Of a stretch of DNA of 64,000 nucleotides, positions 34,559-45,758 are shown piece by piece. A model generated the notes under the pieces. That model did no database searches. It saw only the letters and a list, made by a program, of their open reading frames with translations, and had not been told where the DNA came from. The translations under genes were made by a program, and so were the position numbers. The stretch is from positions 5,518,001-5,582,000 of the forward strand of contig JALGAS010000001.1 of NCBI GenBank assembly GCA_023078685.1. The letters run 5' to 3'. Source of the DNA: Neopestalotiopsis rosae. Taxonomy: Eukaryota > Ascomycota > Sordariomycetes > Amphisphaeriales > Sporocadaceae. Position 1 is the first letter of the stretch; every line of letters starts with the position of its first letter.

Positions 34559-36792
34559 GATGTGTGGTGTTTTTATTGCTTTCTTCTTGTCTCTGAATCG
34601 AATGTCGCAAGAAGTGTTTTTATGCTGGTGGAATTGTTATGTTGTATGAATGTGTATAGTTCTTGATGAGTTGAATGATGAATGATGGAAAAAGAAATCG
34701 GGATATAGCTCGAGGTCAGGAGCGTTATTATACCCACCAGCCTCCATTGAAAATGCGTGTATTTCTATTTTCTGATGCTTATATGATCGACATGTGGCTG
34801 CAGCCAACTCAAAGTCCCTAGCAAAGGATTTCACAAAACAGACTGCCGATAGACTGGACCCTTGGAACCTCAGTCATCATCGAGACAGGGAAAAGTGCCG
34901 GCACGGAGGCTACCTGCATCTTGTTCTGAGCCAGCGTGCAAGCTAACTCATGGAAAAGATAGCTCTTCAAGCAAAGATCCGAATGTTGCAATATGTTCTC
35001 CCGCGCGGTGTGCAAAATCCTTTGGTGCAAGCAGTTAAATCCTATGAGGAGAGTTGTGTGTATGCAGGCGCGCCAAGACCTCAGGTACACGCAAAGATGC
35101 GTCCGCGGGAATGGAAACGTGGGTACAGATGAGATACCTAGTAGTCGATCATGTTTATGTATAGAAATGCCACACCCCTACTTTTTGCATGGTTCAACTC
35201 CCATGGATGATCGTTGCGTACGAGGCTCGCACGCTCGCTCCCAATGGAAAGTCAGATCGGCCCCGAGAGACTAGACACAGTAATATGGAAAAAGGCCCAA
35301 TTAAGAAACGTCCTTCAACTCAGCTCCACCGGGGCAAGGCTTTCTTCCCAGCTGAACGCTGATCGCTTTCGATGACTTCGTTGTGGGTTTGTCCATCTGA
35401 GCGGATCTCTCTTCAGCCCACCCCTGCAAATAGGAATCGTTGGCCCCCAGTCCCGTCTTGTCCGCGCCAATCGCTGTCCGTACCTACGATTACTGACATA
35501 GGACCAGTGAAATTGACAAACTGTCATGTTTCAGATTCCCGTGAATGAGCGGTCCTCGCCTCAAGTATACTCATATTTGGTAATAGTATAGTGTTCTAGA
35601 TTCTTTGGGTCGTGTAAGACGTCATGGCGCTGCATCTGTCTTGGTCACTTGCATATGGCCTAATGCAAAGAAACGCTGCATATCTCACCACAGTCTTTAA
35701 TCGAGTTGTAGTTCCTGGCGCAGCCTTGTCTCCCAGTCATAGGCTTATGCCAATTCGTCTGAGTATTGAATAGTCGCTAGATACTTGGCAGAATTGGTTA
35801 TCTATCAGTGGAAAATCTACAGTAACGATAATGGCCTTGTGCGCGGACAGTGATCTGGATCGCCCACTTTCATTCAATTTCCCCAGCTATTACGGGAAAT
35901 TAACTGGCTCTGCAGTATAACGCAACCAGGAATGAGTTGATGCAAGCGGCCGCATCCTTTACCTGCGACCCAACAGAGTCCAAGGGTCCTCTAGTAAGTG
36001 GCACAAGTGATGACGATGGGAATTGGATGCGGGATGTTACCTCAAGGGTTTAATGAGAGACCGACGCCTGCAATGATTGAGAATGTGTTGTTTATTGTAG
36101 ATGACGATCTGGGATTCAGATGGACGGAGATGTGTAGTCATGTCATGAGTGCCGAAGTTTACATTCAACCCAAGAAAACGCAGGATTTGCACTTGTCAGC
36201 TCATTTTCAGCAGGCGAACACGCACCTCAGAAGCAGCTTACATATACTACATCAGACGTGGAATTATGTCATCAGAAAATCTAGATCGCGAGATCTTCAG
36301 ATCTACGGGCAGAACACATGATAAACTTTATGCCTTACAAAGGCAAATTATATGACACCTGGATGATAGCCAGGTCAATGTTTCCTCAGTCGGAAAAGAT
36401 ATACTGTAAAATAAATAGACGTGGTAATGTGGGATCGTAGATTCCCTTGCATGAGTAATGCAGGAACTGAGATATGTCTGGGCACATGAATTGGGATCCC
36501 GACCCCTGGCGCCCACTTCGCAGGATCGAGTGTAAGGATCCCGCCACGACCACTGACGACATGTTTGCAAGGGTGAAAATCCAGATGCTTGGCTGATGAC
36601 TGAACCAAAAAGAAGAAAACCAGCTGCCTTATATTCACTGCGGCCGCACCGCGCGTGCAGATACAGGGAAATTAGAAAGAATTCTACTTTGTTGACAAAT
36701 TTCTACTATAATATAACGACACAAGCAAAGCAGACAACCTAGCAGAATGCCCTGAGACATCACCGACTCCACCACCATCCATCACATTATGG

Positions 36793-36795
<3 letters not shown>
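34559..36795. other. Gene-poor region
   Basis: About 2.2 kb containing the promoter of the secreted protein gene and otherwise only short, unrelated frames. A few GC-rich islands alternate with AT-rich sequence. I see no RNA gene, transposon end or spliced gene. Confidence 0.45.

Positions 36796-36868
<73 letters not shown>
36796..36868. repeat. (AG)36 dinucleotide microsatellite
   Basis: An uninterrupted AG/CT run of about 73 bp lies some 67 bp past the stop codon of the kinase-like gene, in its presumed 3' UTR. On the transcript strand it would read as a CU-rich tract. It produces an artefactual Ser-Leu frame on the minus strand. Confidence 0.97.
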
Positions 36869-36869
<1 letters not shown>

Positions 36870-36935
36870 GCCCGAGAGCAACAGCCGGACCGGGCTCTCG
36901 GTGAGTGACTCGATCAACACTCGCAGCCGAGGTAC

Positions 36936-39032
36936 CTAGGGCTTAGTGGTCACTCCTGCCGTAGTGTGCTCAAGCAAAGTCCTCATCCACTTGAAGACAA
37001 AATCATTCGTCGCAGCCGTCTCCCCATCAGCATACACATAGGGGCCGTCATCCTCGCACTTTGCGAGGGCGACATCAAGGAGGGTCTGCAGGTCGGGGCG
37101 GTGGGCCGGATCGCGCGCCAGGCACTTGGCCAGGACCTCGCGCAGCTCCTTGTCGACGTAGCTCCATCGCGCGTTCTTCGGGTCCTTGACCAGCATGGCG
37201 CCGTAGGTGTAGTGATTCCACCAGCCCGACTTTTTGTCGCCCTTGCGCGCCAGGATCTTGGCCGTGGCTGCCCGCGGCGGGAGCATTGGCTCCGATCGGG
37301 TAATGACACAGAGAAGAGTCTAGCAGTAACAGTGTTAGTTCTCGGGTTTCGAGCTTTAGAATGTAAGTATCAGCTTGGAACCACTTACCAGAGCAATACA
37401 CCATACGTTCATTGCCGGTCCATAATTGCCAGCGAGATGCTGTTCGCAGATTTCATCACCGTCCATATTCGGGGCAAATGTGTCCCATAGCTCGGTGAAT
37501 TGCTCCTTTTAAATAATCAGCTCGAGTCACACGGAGGCAAGTCACGTTTTTGGTCAACGTACTGGTGCATAGTATCCATGTGTGCCACAAGTACGTCTTC
37601 TTTCATAATACCAACTGCGTGTCATTAGCCACCACTTCAATCATGTTGCGTATCAAACAACGTACTTTCTCCTCTGTTCTTTAACGACTTCCGATTGTCC
37701 AAAACCAGCAAGCTAGCATGTTAGTTAGCTTCAAAATCCATGCCATTCGAATAACTACAGATCATACCTTTAAGATTGGCGTAACCTCATCCGAGTGCTC
37801 GTCGTGCGTCACATCACTGGGAATACGGCCGATCAACACTATTTGAGCCCGTCGTTAGTTCGATTATCTTAATTCCTGTCGACTGAATAGACGTACCATT
37901 TTTCGGCTCGATTGCGAAATGAACAAAAGGCCGGATCTTCTTGCGCCTAACAGCTTTACCTGGAACCATTTCGCTCAGCGCTCCCGTAAATTTGGCATCG
38001 TTCCTTTTGCGGTTATGCCTGTGTACTGGATAGGCCATGGCAATGCAAGCTCGAATTACTGCAGCGGATTTAGTATTGTTTCCAATTTCATCCGTATAAT
38101 GGGAGAAACGCGGTATACGTACGACAAACCCAAAATGACCACAAGACGCGGTTCGGGCACACCTCGTCCGCTTCATTGAGTCTGGCAATAAAACTCTCGA
38201 GGTTCCCGTTCGGCATGTACTCGAGCAGAATAAAATCGCGTCTCCCCATTGGAGCCACCGTCGCATCGTGTACGGGCGTGCGTCCAGCAATGCTGAGACG
38301 ATCAGTACGCTTCCAGTAGGCAGCTTCAATCTGCTTCTTCTTCCTCTTCAGTTGGGTCTTTGTGTAGTCTTGCCTCCGTCGCTTCGGCGTAGGCTCCTCG
38401 TCGCTGGGGGAATCATCACCACTGTCCGACAGTGGAGGGTCAGAGTCGTCCACCTCGTCAAACTCGAGCCGAGGGCCGGGGCTGACCGTGAGGCCCAGAT
38501 CCTCGGGGTTGTACATTCGAACAATGTGCTGAGACCGGCGAACTTTTTGCAGCATTCTTCTCTCTCTGCGGATACGGGGGTCGTTCAAGGGCTTGTGCCG
38601 TCCAATCTTGAGCACAAAGTCCCGAGAATTCCCCTTCTTATCGTCAAAGGAGTAGAGCATGGCGAGGTTGTGGTCTCCGTAATCAAGAAGTCGCTGGTAT
38701 TCTACGTTGTCGTGATGGAACCAAGAGTGCACGTTTTGCAGGTGCCGCCAGACATTCCTCTCCTGTTTGTGCAGACCTACAGTGTTGATCTTGTGCTCAA
38801 TATCGGCAGGAGCCCGGGCAGGTGCCACGATGGGTTTCCATTCAACCGGCCCCTGTGCTGGTCGCAAGCCGTGGCGGAACTCCTTGGGCACTGGCAGCTC
38901 CCATTTCCCGTGTTCGCCCACGGTCGGGGCTCTGGGGGGAGCGGTGCCATCCTCACGATAGCGGTCAAACTTGTATGACAACCACCGCACGTCCTGACTG
39001 TGGGCAGATACACGCGCCTCTGGAGTAGCCAT
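36936..39032 (-). CDS. Divergent protein-kinase-fold protein, probable pseudokinase
   Basis: There are seven exons: 39032-38123, 38058-37897, 37838-37768, 37712-37666, 37614-37563, 37505-37389 and 37319-36936. All phases agree and give 580 aa. The N-lobe has FVLKIGRHKPL (candidate ATP-site Lys) followed by RRERRMLQ (candidate helix-C Glu). A long acidic then basic insert lies between N-lobe strands. The hinge reads FILLEYMPNGNLESF. The catalytic loop, expected HRDxKPxN, reads HFAIEPKN, so the catalytic Asp is Ala. The metal-binding DFG reads LAGFG, so that Asp is Gly. The activation loop end is intact as THGYYAPEQF, as are later C-lobe features (NVWCIALTLL; ARDPAHRPDL). The frame is intact over seven exons, so it is not an obvious pseudogene. 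I infer a catalytically dead kinase-fold protein. Confidence 0.85.
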
Positions 39033-39981
39033 GACCTGAACTGTCAAATGAACCGATTTAGTCCTGGGGAGAAAGTGTAAGAATGAGATGACACGTAGAA
39101 ACTCATTGTCATGTCGCGGGACTCGACTAAATGCATGCTGTGAAATTCATATGAGGCCATCGTTTGTTGAGTATCGAGAACAATAAGCTCTATTTCCTAA
39201 TCGTTTCCGGCATGTCGAATATGGACTCGCGCTCTAAATTGACCAGTCGCATCCCGGATGCGGATGGCTGCCAAGGGCGCCATGGAAGAATGAAAAGAAC
39301 AAAGAACATCTCTTTGGTGAGACAGACATGTTGACATTTGCAAGTCCTCTCACTGCTTGCGTGATGCGAATTGATGCATGTTCATCGGCTTATCCTAATA
39401 GATTATCGAGGAGCAGATGTTCTTCTCTGAAGGATGACTGTCTGAGTTGTTCATTCCAGTGGTGATGTCCTTTGTGGATACGCGCGTCCCTCTGGCTATA
39501 TCCCAGTGCCGATTGCAGTAGCTCGGATGCCCTGACCGGCTAAGCAGACCTCTGTTCCAGAACAATAGTGTGACTTGAGGGCTCACGTTGTTTGCAATGT
39601 ATTCGCCGTATCGTATTTATTGTAAAGAAGACGCCACATTGATCCCCATCATCACTTTGGGGAACACGATGTGTACGAGAGAGGTCCACACAACATTGTC
39701 GGTATGCTTTTAATTGAAGTGCAGTGTGAATTTATGAAATGCATAGCTCATCCAAGAAACATCCAATGCAACTGGCAACTAATAACACATGCCTTCACAT
39801 CATACGGGACGGGATTGTACCCAGCCCCCCGAGGTACGCCTCCTGATGCATCATTTCGTCATTGGCAGTCAAAAGGTGTGTGCAACCACAGAGTACGAGA
39901 GTACTACGAGTGTTACGCGAGATGGAAGGGGGGAGAAACCTTGAATCTCGTCATGTCACAGAGGCAAGACATCAGAGCTGA
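39033..39981. other. Intergenic
   Basis: Upstream region of the kinase-like gene. No supported gene or repeat. Confidence 0.5.
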
Positions 39982-40374
39982 CTACCAGTCTAACCCACTT
40001 TGAGCCGCACTGCTGAACTCTTCCGGAGCTTTTGCTGCACAAGATGGGGAACATCCAGGCCCTTGCACGCTGTAGTGTACCATACTTTGTAGGCTTTCAC
40101 GGGTTGTCTTGTCTTTCAGTGACGCAAATTGGTGGTTCCGCCGACTAGAAGTCGCTAAAGCGGTACCTGCCGCCCTACCCGTAGCGATCAAAACCCCTGT
40201 CGCAAGCACTGAAAGTTCACTTTCCCCGCGGCTTCCCAGAGCAACGGGCCGGCCTAGACTGGGAGCTGTTGAGGGAGAGCTTGAGCTTGGGTCTTTTATG
40301 ACATCACCAAGCTTCTTTACAACATCATCGTGATTCGGAAGCTTCCCCACAACAAACAAGGGAAAGTTAATCAT
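39982..40374 (-). CDS. Doubtful small hypothetical protein
   Basis: An intact 130-codon frame with ATG at 40374, divergent from the LEA-like gene and 166 bp from its start. The N-terminal part (NFPLFVVGKLPNHDDVVKKLGDVIKD) looks plausible as protein. The rest is rich in Ser, Ala and Gly and has no domain I recognise. It could equally be chance in the neighbour's promoter. Confidence 0.25.
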   Translation of the reverse strand: MINFPLFVVGKLPNHDDVVKKLGDVIKDPSSSSPSTAPSLGRPVALGSRGESELSVLATGVLIATGRAAGTALATSSRRNHQFASLKDKTTRESLQSMVHYSVQGPGCSPSCAAKAPEEFSSAAQSGLDW

Positions 40375-40540
40375 TTATGTACCAAAGCTTCCTCCAGCAT
40401 TCGTCTTCTGCCATTGACTTTGTATTCCCATTCTGAATTCCATCCACGACTCTGCAAATCCGCCCCGACATCTAAACAACTTCCTCTACAATCCTCAATA
40501 ACCAAATTGACCGAACCACACCAAACAAATAATCTACATA

Positions 40541-40974
40541 ATGTCTTTCCTCACCGAGACCGTTACCCGCCGTCTGGCCCTCTCTTCCAGAGTTGCCTTG
40601 GTCCAGACTCCCCGACAGTTCTCCATCTCGGCAAGATATCAAAAGTCTGCCACCGAGACCGTCAAGGACGCTGCCAAGACCGTCGACCGCAAGGTCTCGG
40701 ACAAGCTCGTCGATGGAATCAATGCTGCCTGTAAGTCGACATTCTCCACTATATCACTTCGACCAAGTGAGGTCTATGAGATATAAACTGACAATCATCT
40801 GCAGCGAGCGCCGCCTCCAAGGTCACCGACTCCGATGTAGCAGGCAAGGTCAAGGGCACCGCCGAGGAGATCCGCGGCGAGGCCAAGGGCAAGGCCGCCG
40901 AGGCTGAGGGCAAGGCAAAGGGCGCTGCCAACCAGGCCGCTGGAAAGGCCAAGGGTGCCGCCGAGAAGCTGTAA
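40541..40974 (+). CDS. Small mitochondrial LEA/CsbD-like stress protein
   Basis: Two exons, 40541-40730 and 40805-40974, give 119 aa. The first 35 residues are rich in Arg, Ser and Thr and end in RQFSISARY, a typical mitochondrial presequence cleavage context. The mature part is a long amphipathic Ala/Lys/Glu helix. It has repeated GKVKGTAEEIRGEAKGKAAE-type units and ends in AKGAAEKL. This resembles LEA-like and CsbD-like stress proteins, which are thought to protect membranes and enzymes on drying. The strong transcription-type promoter features (CT-rich and CAAC stretches just upstream) suit an abundant protein, but this is inference. Confidence 0.8.
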
Positions 40975-41664
40975 ATCACTGGATGATTTCGGCTTTTGTC
41001 TTCTACTATCAAAATATTTTGCAAATGCTCCCTTGACCGGATCGCGGGGTCAAGTGTATCATAGTAATGATGCTGCATAGGGTCGGCGTAGGGTTTAATG
41101 GACTTTGATGATTCTACATGATCAAAAGTATGACATGCATACATGCTTATTTGTGCAAGTGATTCTGGTTGCTTGAGACCCCTTCTTGAATTCCTGTGTA
41201 TCGCTAAGATTTGACATGTTACAATTATATAGGCCCAGATCAGTTTCCAAGTGAATACCTAACCATGGTCCAACTCGACCAACCATGCCTTATATATTCT
41301 ACTCACTGGCACAGTTCGATCGTATTAAAATGATATATTTGCTTGTCCTCGGAACTTAATAGGGTGTGCATGAATTCACCCGACTCTGCAATCTTACTAT
41401 TGCAGCTGACCTATGAGTCGACGCTAGACTTTCGCCCGGGACCACGAAGCTGACAAGCCCACTATTAGAGCCCCGCCTCCGACCGAGTCCGAGAGATTGC
41501 TGACGATGCCCGGGTCCGAGTCACATCGGCGTTTAGAAATGCCCGAGAAGACAAAGACTCATAATAAGCACAAGAGTTGCGATATATGGACATGGTAACA
41601 CTCTGTTCTTTCATTTAAATCATTCTGAATATTATTGGTATTTACAACCAAAACCACTTTAAAA
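40975..41664. other. Intergenic
   Basis: No gene seen between the two small plus-strand genes; AT-rich around 41220-41400. Confidence 0.5.
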
Positions 41665-42095
41665 ATGCATCGATCATCTGCCTTTCCTCGTCGACCATAC
41701 TTCTACGCCCAGCACCCTTGGGCTCAGCATCCATTCGCGCACCACGCCTATTACTACAGATTCGGCCGCCGTCCAGGGATGGGCCTCTTCAAGCTCGCCA
41801 TTGTTGGCGCAGGTGCCTACTTTATCGGAAAGAAAGTCAGCAGGTAATTTGGGATTCCCAATGTCATTATTTCTGCTTTGCAAAAAATGCTTATTACCGT
41901 GGGATCAGCAATGAGCACAACAATGCCCCAAACATGCAACAACAACCACCCCCATGTGCCAACTGCGGCAATTCCACAATGCAGCAACAACAGCAAGCAA
42001 CGCCGCCGGGCTATGCGCACCACTACAGACAGCCCCCGTCCTTGACGGATCAGGCCCTCCAACAAGCAAGGAAAGAGATGGCAATGGCTCTGTAA
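41665..42095 (+). CDS. Small membrane-associated hypothetical protein with CxxC
   Basis: Two exons, 41665-41843 and 41909-42095, give 121 aa (GTAATT donor, ATCAG acceptor; the join restores one frame). The N-terminal 40 residues are rich in His, Tyr, Phe and Arg. A single hydrophobic segment (MGLFKLAIVGAGAYFIGKK) could span a membrane. The second exon begins with a Gln/Pro-rich part containing CANCGN, a lone CxxC, and ends in a short helix (DQALQQARKEMAMAL). No known domain. The positive residues on both sides of the hydrophobic segment leave the topology open. It is similar in size to many lineage-restricted fungal proteins. Confidence 0.65.
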
Positions 42096-43107
42096 AGAAA
42101 GGCAAAGATATATACGGCCGTGGAAACATTGGTGGGCTTGACAATTGGAAGACTCAGTCCTTGCCCCGCAGCCAATGGAAGGAGCAGTTCATTTTGAAAT
42201 GTATAATAAAATGTACAATAGAACGAACCGACGTGTTTCGACAGAATACTTGCATGCATCAGTCATGTGTAATTAGGAACAACTGGATATGATAGAGTGC
42301 TGCCTTGCCGAAATTCACCTACAAAACTAATACTAGACATTCTCAACTCATGCAATCACAATATCTATTCTTCTTAAATACGAACGCGATCATACTAAAA
42401 TTTTCCAATTTGACTCCCTGTTTATCTGAGCGGTAAAAGAGGTATTTTTCTCGATCTTGACCAGTCTCTTCACCAAGCCTGAAGATCCAAATTTGGAGAT
42501 CAATAGTTCGGCTTTTTGCCGTGGCCAGTGACCATCGTATAGCTCGTAGGTGGGGTTGTCTGTGCAGTGTGCGTACCTGGTCTAGCCAGCCAAGATTTTC
42601 TACTATACTCTACAATATATTTACGCTCTCAATTGACTTTTCTTTCACTACTTGGATGCCAATGGGTCTAGAAATTCGAAACCTCTCTATCTGTGCGATT
42701 TGGACTTTCCATCGATTCAGACATGAATGATATTTCGCAGATTTGTCTTTTCTGATAAATTTGGGGGACAAGGCGAAAACATATACATATACGTAGGGCG
42801 CATAGTATTGCATATGCAGCCCGTCTGTCTCGATATTCCGACCAAACACATCCTCAACTCGCAGATAGCCAAGCATTGAATCAAGTATGCCGTGGAACCT
42901 GACTCCACTCTACGAGTCTGTCGATAACGAATGGAACTAGAAGCATCTGCCGATGGTGCCATGGTTTATCGGCATTTACCATGGACCATGAGATATCCAG
43001 ATCCCCAGTTCCCATGAATTACTTTTGCTTATAGCCTTGCCGTAAGTCTGCTCCTTCGTGTTCCAAGTCACTCTATACTTTTGTCGGCACTCTACACAAG
43101 GGCTGTC
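42096..43107. other. Intergenic, promoter side of the P450
   Basis: About 1 kb, AT-rich in its first half, with no coding signal. The last 100 bp should hold the P450 core promoter. Confidence 0.5.
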
Positions 43108-44751
43108 ATGGAGAATTTACGATTACTTCAAATCCCCCAATTGGGCTGGATCAACTGGCTGGCCATCATCGTCGCGAGTGCTCTGTTCCTGATTGCATAC
43201 CGCCGGTATCTTTCTCCATTGAGTCAAATCCCCGGTCCATTTCTTGCATCTTTCTCAAGGTTTTGGCACATTGGCAGGATCCTGGAGGGCAACCAAAATA
43301 CTGCTTTGATTGCGTTACATGACAAGCACGGTATGCGGCTCCATGGGAGGATCTCTGAAAGATTGTGGCTGATCATCTACAATAGGGCATTTTGTTCGAA
43401 TCGCTCACAATGAAGTCAGCGTCAGTCACCCAGACGCAGTGAGGAAGATACTCCTCACACCCCTTCACAAGGTTCGATTTCCTGGATTTCCCTTGATTTG
43501 CGTCAAAACTCGAGAAGTACTGACACTCGGCATCATCAGGGGAGCTGGTACGCGACTTTTGCCTTTCCTGACAGGCGTTATAAGAATCCCATGTCGACGC
43601 TGGACCCAAAGGAAAAGGTTGAGAGATCTAGGTATCTGTCGGCGGGCTACAGCATCTCCAACCTGCTCCAGTCCGAGACCGCCATCAATCAGAACATTGA
43701 GCTGCTGTGCGGGTGGCTAGACAAGGCCGCCGAGGAGCAAAAGCCAATCGACCTCTCGCAGCTCTTCACCTTTGCGACCAATGATAATGTCGGCGAGTTT
43801 GTCTTTTCGAAGTCATTCGGTTTCCTGGAAAAGGGCGTCGACATTGGCGACGTGATTGAGAACTCGCTGGCGCACAATGCCTACGTCGCCATGATTGGCT
43901 TCTACGGCTGGGTACACTGGGTCATGATTGGCAACCCGCTCGTCACCTGGCTCGGCATCCTGCCCTACGGCCACATTTTTGACTCGGCCATACGCTATAC
44001 GAAAGCGCGCGAGAACAACCCGGACGCGCGGTTCGACCTGCTCTCCCACTGGTTCAAGGCCCTGAAAGAGAACCCCGACCGCATGAGCATCTTTGACGTG
44101 CACTCGGCCGCCATGAACAACATCGCCGCCGGCAGCGACACCGTGGCCACTGGTCTGCAGTCCTTTGTCTACCACGCGATCCGCCACCCGGACGCCTGGC
44201 AGCGCTGTCGGGAGGAGCTCAAGGCGGCCGGCCTGGCGACCGCCAACGACTCTCCCGTCATTGCCTTCAACGATGCGCAAAAGCTGCCCTACCTCCAGGC
44301 ATGTATCACCGAGGCCCTGCGCATCTTCTCGCCCACGCCCATGGGCCTCCCGCGGGCCGTGGGTAAAGAAGGTCTCACGATCGGGGATCAAACCTTTGCC
44401 CCGGGCACCATCGTGTCCGTCAACAACCACGTGATCCACGCCTCCAAGGAGATCTGGGGCCCCACGGCGCGCGAGTTCCGCCCGGAGCGCTGGCTCGGGG
44501 CCGAGGGGCTCAAGATGCAAAAGTACTGGATCCCGTTTGGGGCGGGCTACGCCTCGTGCCCGGGCCAGAACGTCGCCCGCATCCAGATCTCCAAGATCTC
44601 GGCGACGCTGGTGCGCGACTACGACATTCGCCAGGCGGACCCGGCGCAGAACTGGACGTACAAGGCCTACTTTACCGTGGCGCCGCGGGGGTGGCCGGTC
44701 CTTGTGCGAAGGAGCTCGGAGACGGACGAGGCGGCTCTGAAGAGTACATGA
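43108..44751 (+). CDS. Cytochrome P450 monooxygenase, pisatin-demethylase-like group
   Basis: Three exons, 43108-43330, 43386-43471 and 43540-44751, give 506 aa. The first ATG begins an N-terminal membrane anchor (INWLAIIVASALFLIAY), followed by a Pro-rich hinge (LSQIPGPFL). The I-helix oxygen-binding motif is AAGSDT, the K-helix ExxR is in EALR, and the PERF-type motif reads PERW. The heme-binding loop reads FGAGYASCPGQN, with Ala where most P450s have Arg two residues before the Cys. The overall layout and the WTYKAYFT C-terminal stretch resemble the CYP57-like fungal P450s, which modify phenolics and secondary metabolites. It is probably ER-bound and needs a P450 reductase encoded elsewhere. 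It converges with a beta-propeller gene 110 bp away. Confidence 0.92.
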
Positions 44752-44780
44752 TACGTAGTTCTTGGATTATTCACTCATAT

Positions 44781-44843
44781 TCAAATATGAGAAGCATTCG
44801 GTCAAATATGAGAAGCATTCGGTCAAATATGAGAAGCATTCGG
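44781..44843. repeat. Three 21-bp direct repeats between convergent genes
   Basis: Three perfect copies of a 21-bp unit starting tcaaatatgagaagcattcg lie between the P450 stop and the stop of the propeller gene. They fall in the 3' UTR of one or both genes. No inverted component is apparent. Confidence 0.95.
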
Positions 44844-44861
44844 TCAGTTGACTTGTAATCA

Positions 44862-45758
44862 TTAAATCTCTGGTACATCAAATTCAAATACCTGCCCACT
44901 CGCAGTCGTAACATAACCAGTCTTGCCATCCAGTGCCAGATCCACCGAGCACGGCCGGCCCATGTCCGCCGACGCGGCAATATCCTCTCGCGTACCATTG
45001 GGCAGGATCCGCACAACAGCCGCGGGAGACTGCTGCCGCCCGAGGAAGGCAACGCCGTCGGCCGAGAGGGCAAAGTCGTCGGAGCTCGCGGCCTCGGCCA
45101 GTATCTCCACGGCGCCCGCCTGATACCCGTCGTCGCTTATGGGAAAGCGCCCATACGTCTGCGCCGCCGTATTGACAAAGTAGGCGTGCCCGTCGAGGAT
45201 CTTGATGCCGTTGACGCCGGGGCTCCCCGCAAAGGCGGCGGCGTCCTCGGCCGCGATCTCGGCGGTGCCTGCGGCCGTGTCGACGCGGTACACCACGCCC
45301 CGCAGGGCGTCGGTGACGAGGAGCACGTGCGACTGCGGCGCCGGCAGGGCGGCCAGCCCGTTGAGGAGCTGCGCGTCCGGGATGGCGACGGCGGGGGTGC
45401 CTGTGAGCGGCAGTGTGGTGTTGTTGGCGCTGCTCAGATCTATCGTAAAGATGGTCCCGTTGGTATATCCTCCGGGCCCGCCCCCTCCTCCGCCGCCGCC
45501 ATTATTGCTGCTGAAGCCGCCTGCAATGGCATACTTGTCCGTGCCGATCGAGCTGATGCCGAGAACGTTGGCGCCGCCAAAGGTGGCAATCAGGCTCGCC
45601 GCTGGGCTTGCTGAAGATGGGTCAATCTCGTACAGGCTGCCATTATTGATTGTGGTCAATAGCAGGTTTCCATTCGGACGGACGATGCTGTTCTCAAAAT
45701 TGACGCCGGTCAGGTTGAAGATCAAGGTGGCCACACCAGTAGCGAGTATTCGAGCCAT
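44862..45758 (-). CDS. SMP-30/NHL-type beta-propeller protein, possible biosynthetic-cluster type
   Basis: A single exon gives 298 aa from the first ATG; in-frame codons continue 21 residues upstream without an ATG. The sequence is a series of blade-like units, each with a hydrophobic strand and a turn: NGNLLLTTINNGSLYEIDP, NVLGISSIGTDKYAI, HVLLVTDALRGVVYRVD, GVNGIKILDGHAYFVN, DDFALSADGVAFLGR and SVDLALDGKTGYVTT. This is the pattern of six-bladed SMP-30/gluconolactonase-like proteins. A poly-Gly loop (SSNNGGGGGGGGPGG) interrupts the second to third blade. Fungal members of this fold are often secreted or sit in secondary-metabolite clusters, and some are reported pericyclases. No clear signal peptide is visible from this ATG. 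A missing short 5' exon is possible. Confidence 0.78.
   Translation of the reverse strand: MARILATGVATLIFNLTGVNFENSIVRPNGNLLLTTINNGSLYEIDPSSASPAASLIATFGGANVLGISSIGTDKYAIAGGFSSNNGGGGGGGGPGGYTNGTIFTIDLSSANNTTLPLTGTPAVAIPDAQLLNGLAALPAPQSHVLLVTDALRGVVYRVDTAAGTAEIAAEDAAAFAGSPGVNGIKILDGHAYFVNTAAQTYGRFPISDDGYQAGAVEILAEAASSDDFALSADGVAFLGRQQSPAAVVRILPNGTREDIAASADMGRPCSVDLALDGKTGYVTTASGQVFEFDVPEI

Noticed and set aside
34019..34666. 215-codon plus-strand frame
   Set aside because: Antisense shadow of the GC-rich secreted protein gene.
36684..36920. Frame encoding a long Ser-Leu repeat
   Set aside because: Translation of the AG microsatellite, not a gene.
44781..44843. CRISPR-like array
   Set aside because: The repeats are directly adjacent with no spacers, and the genome is eukaryotic.
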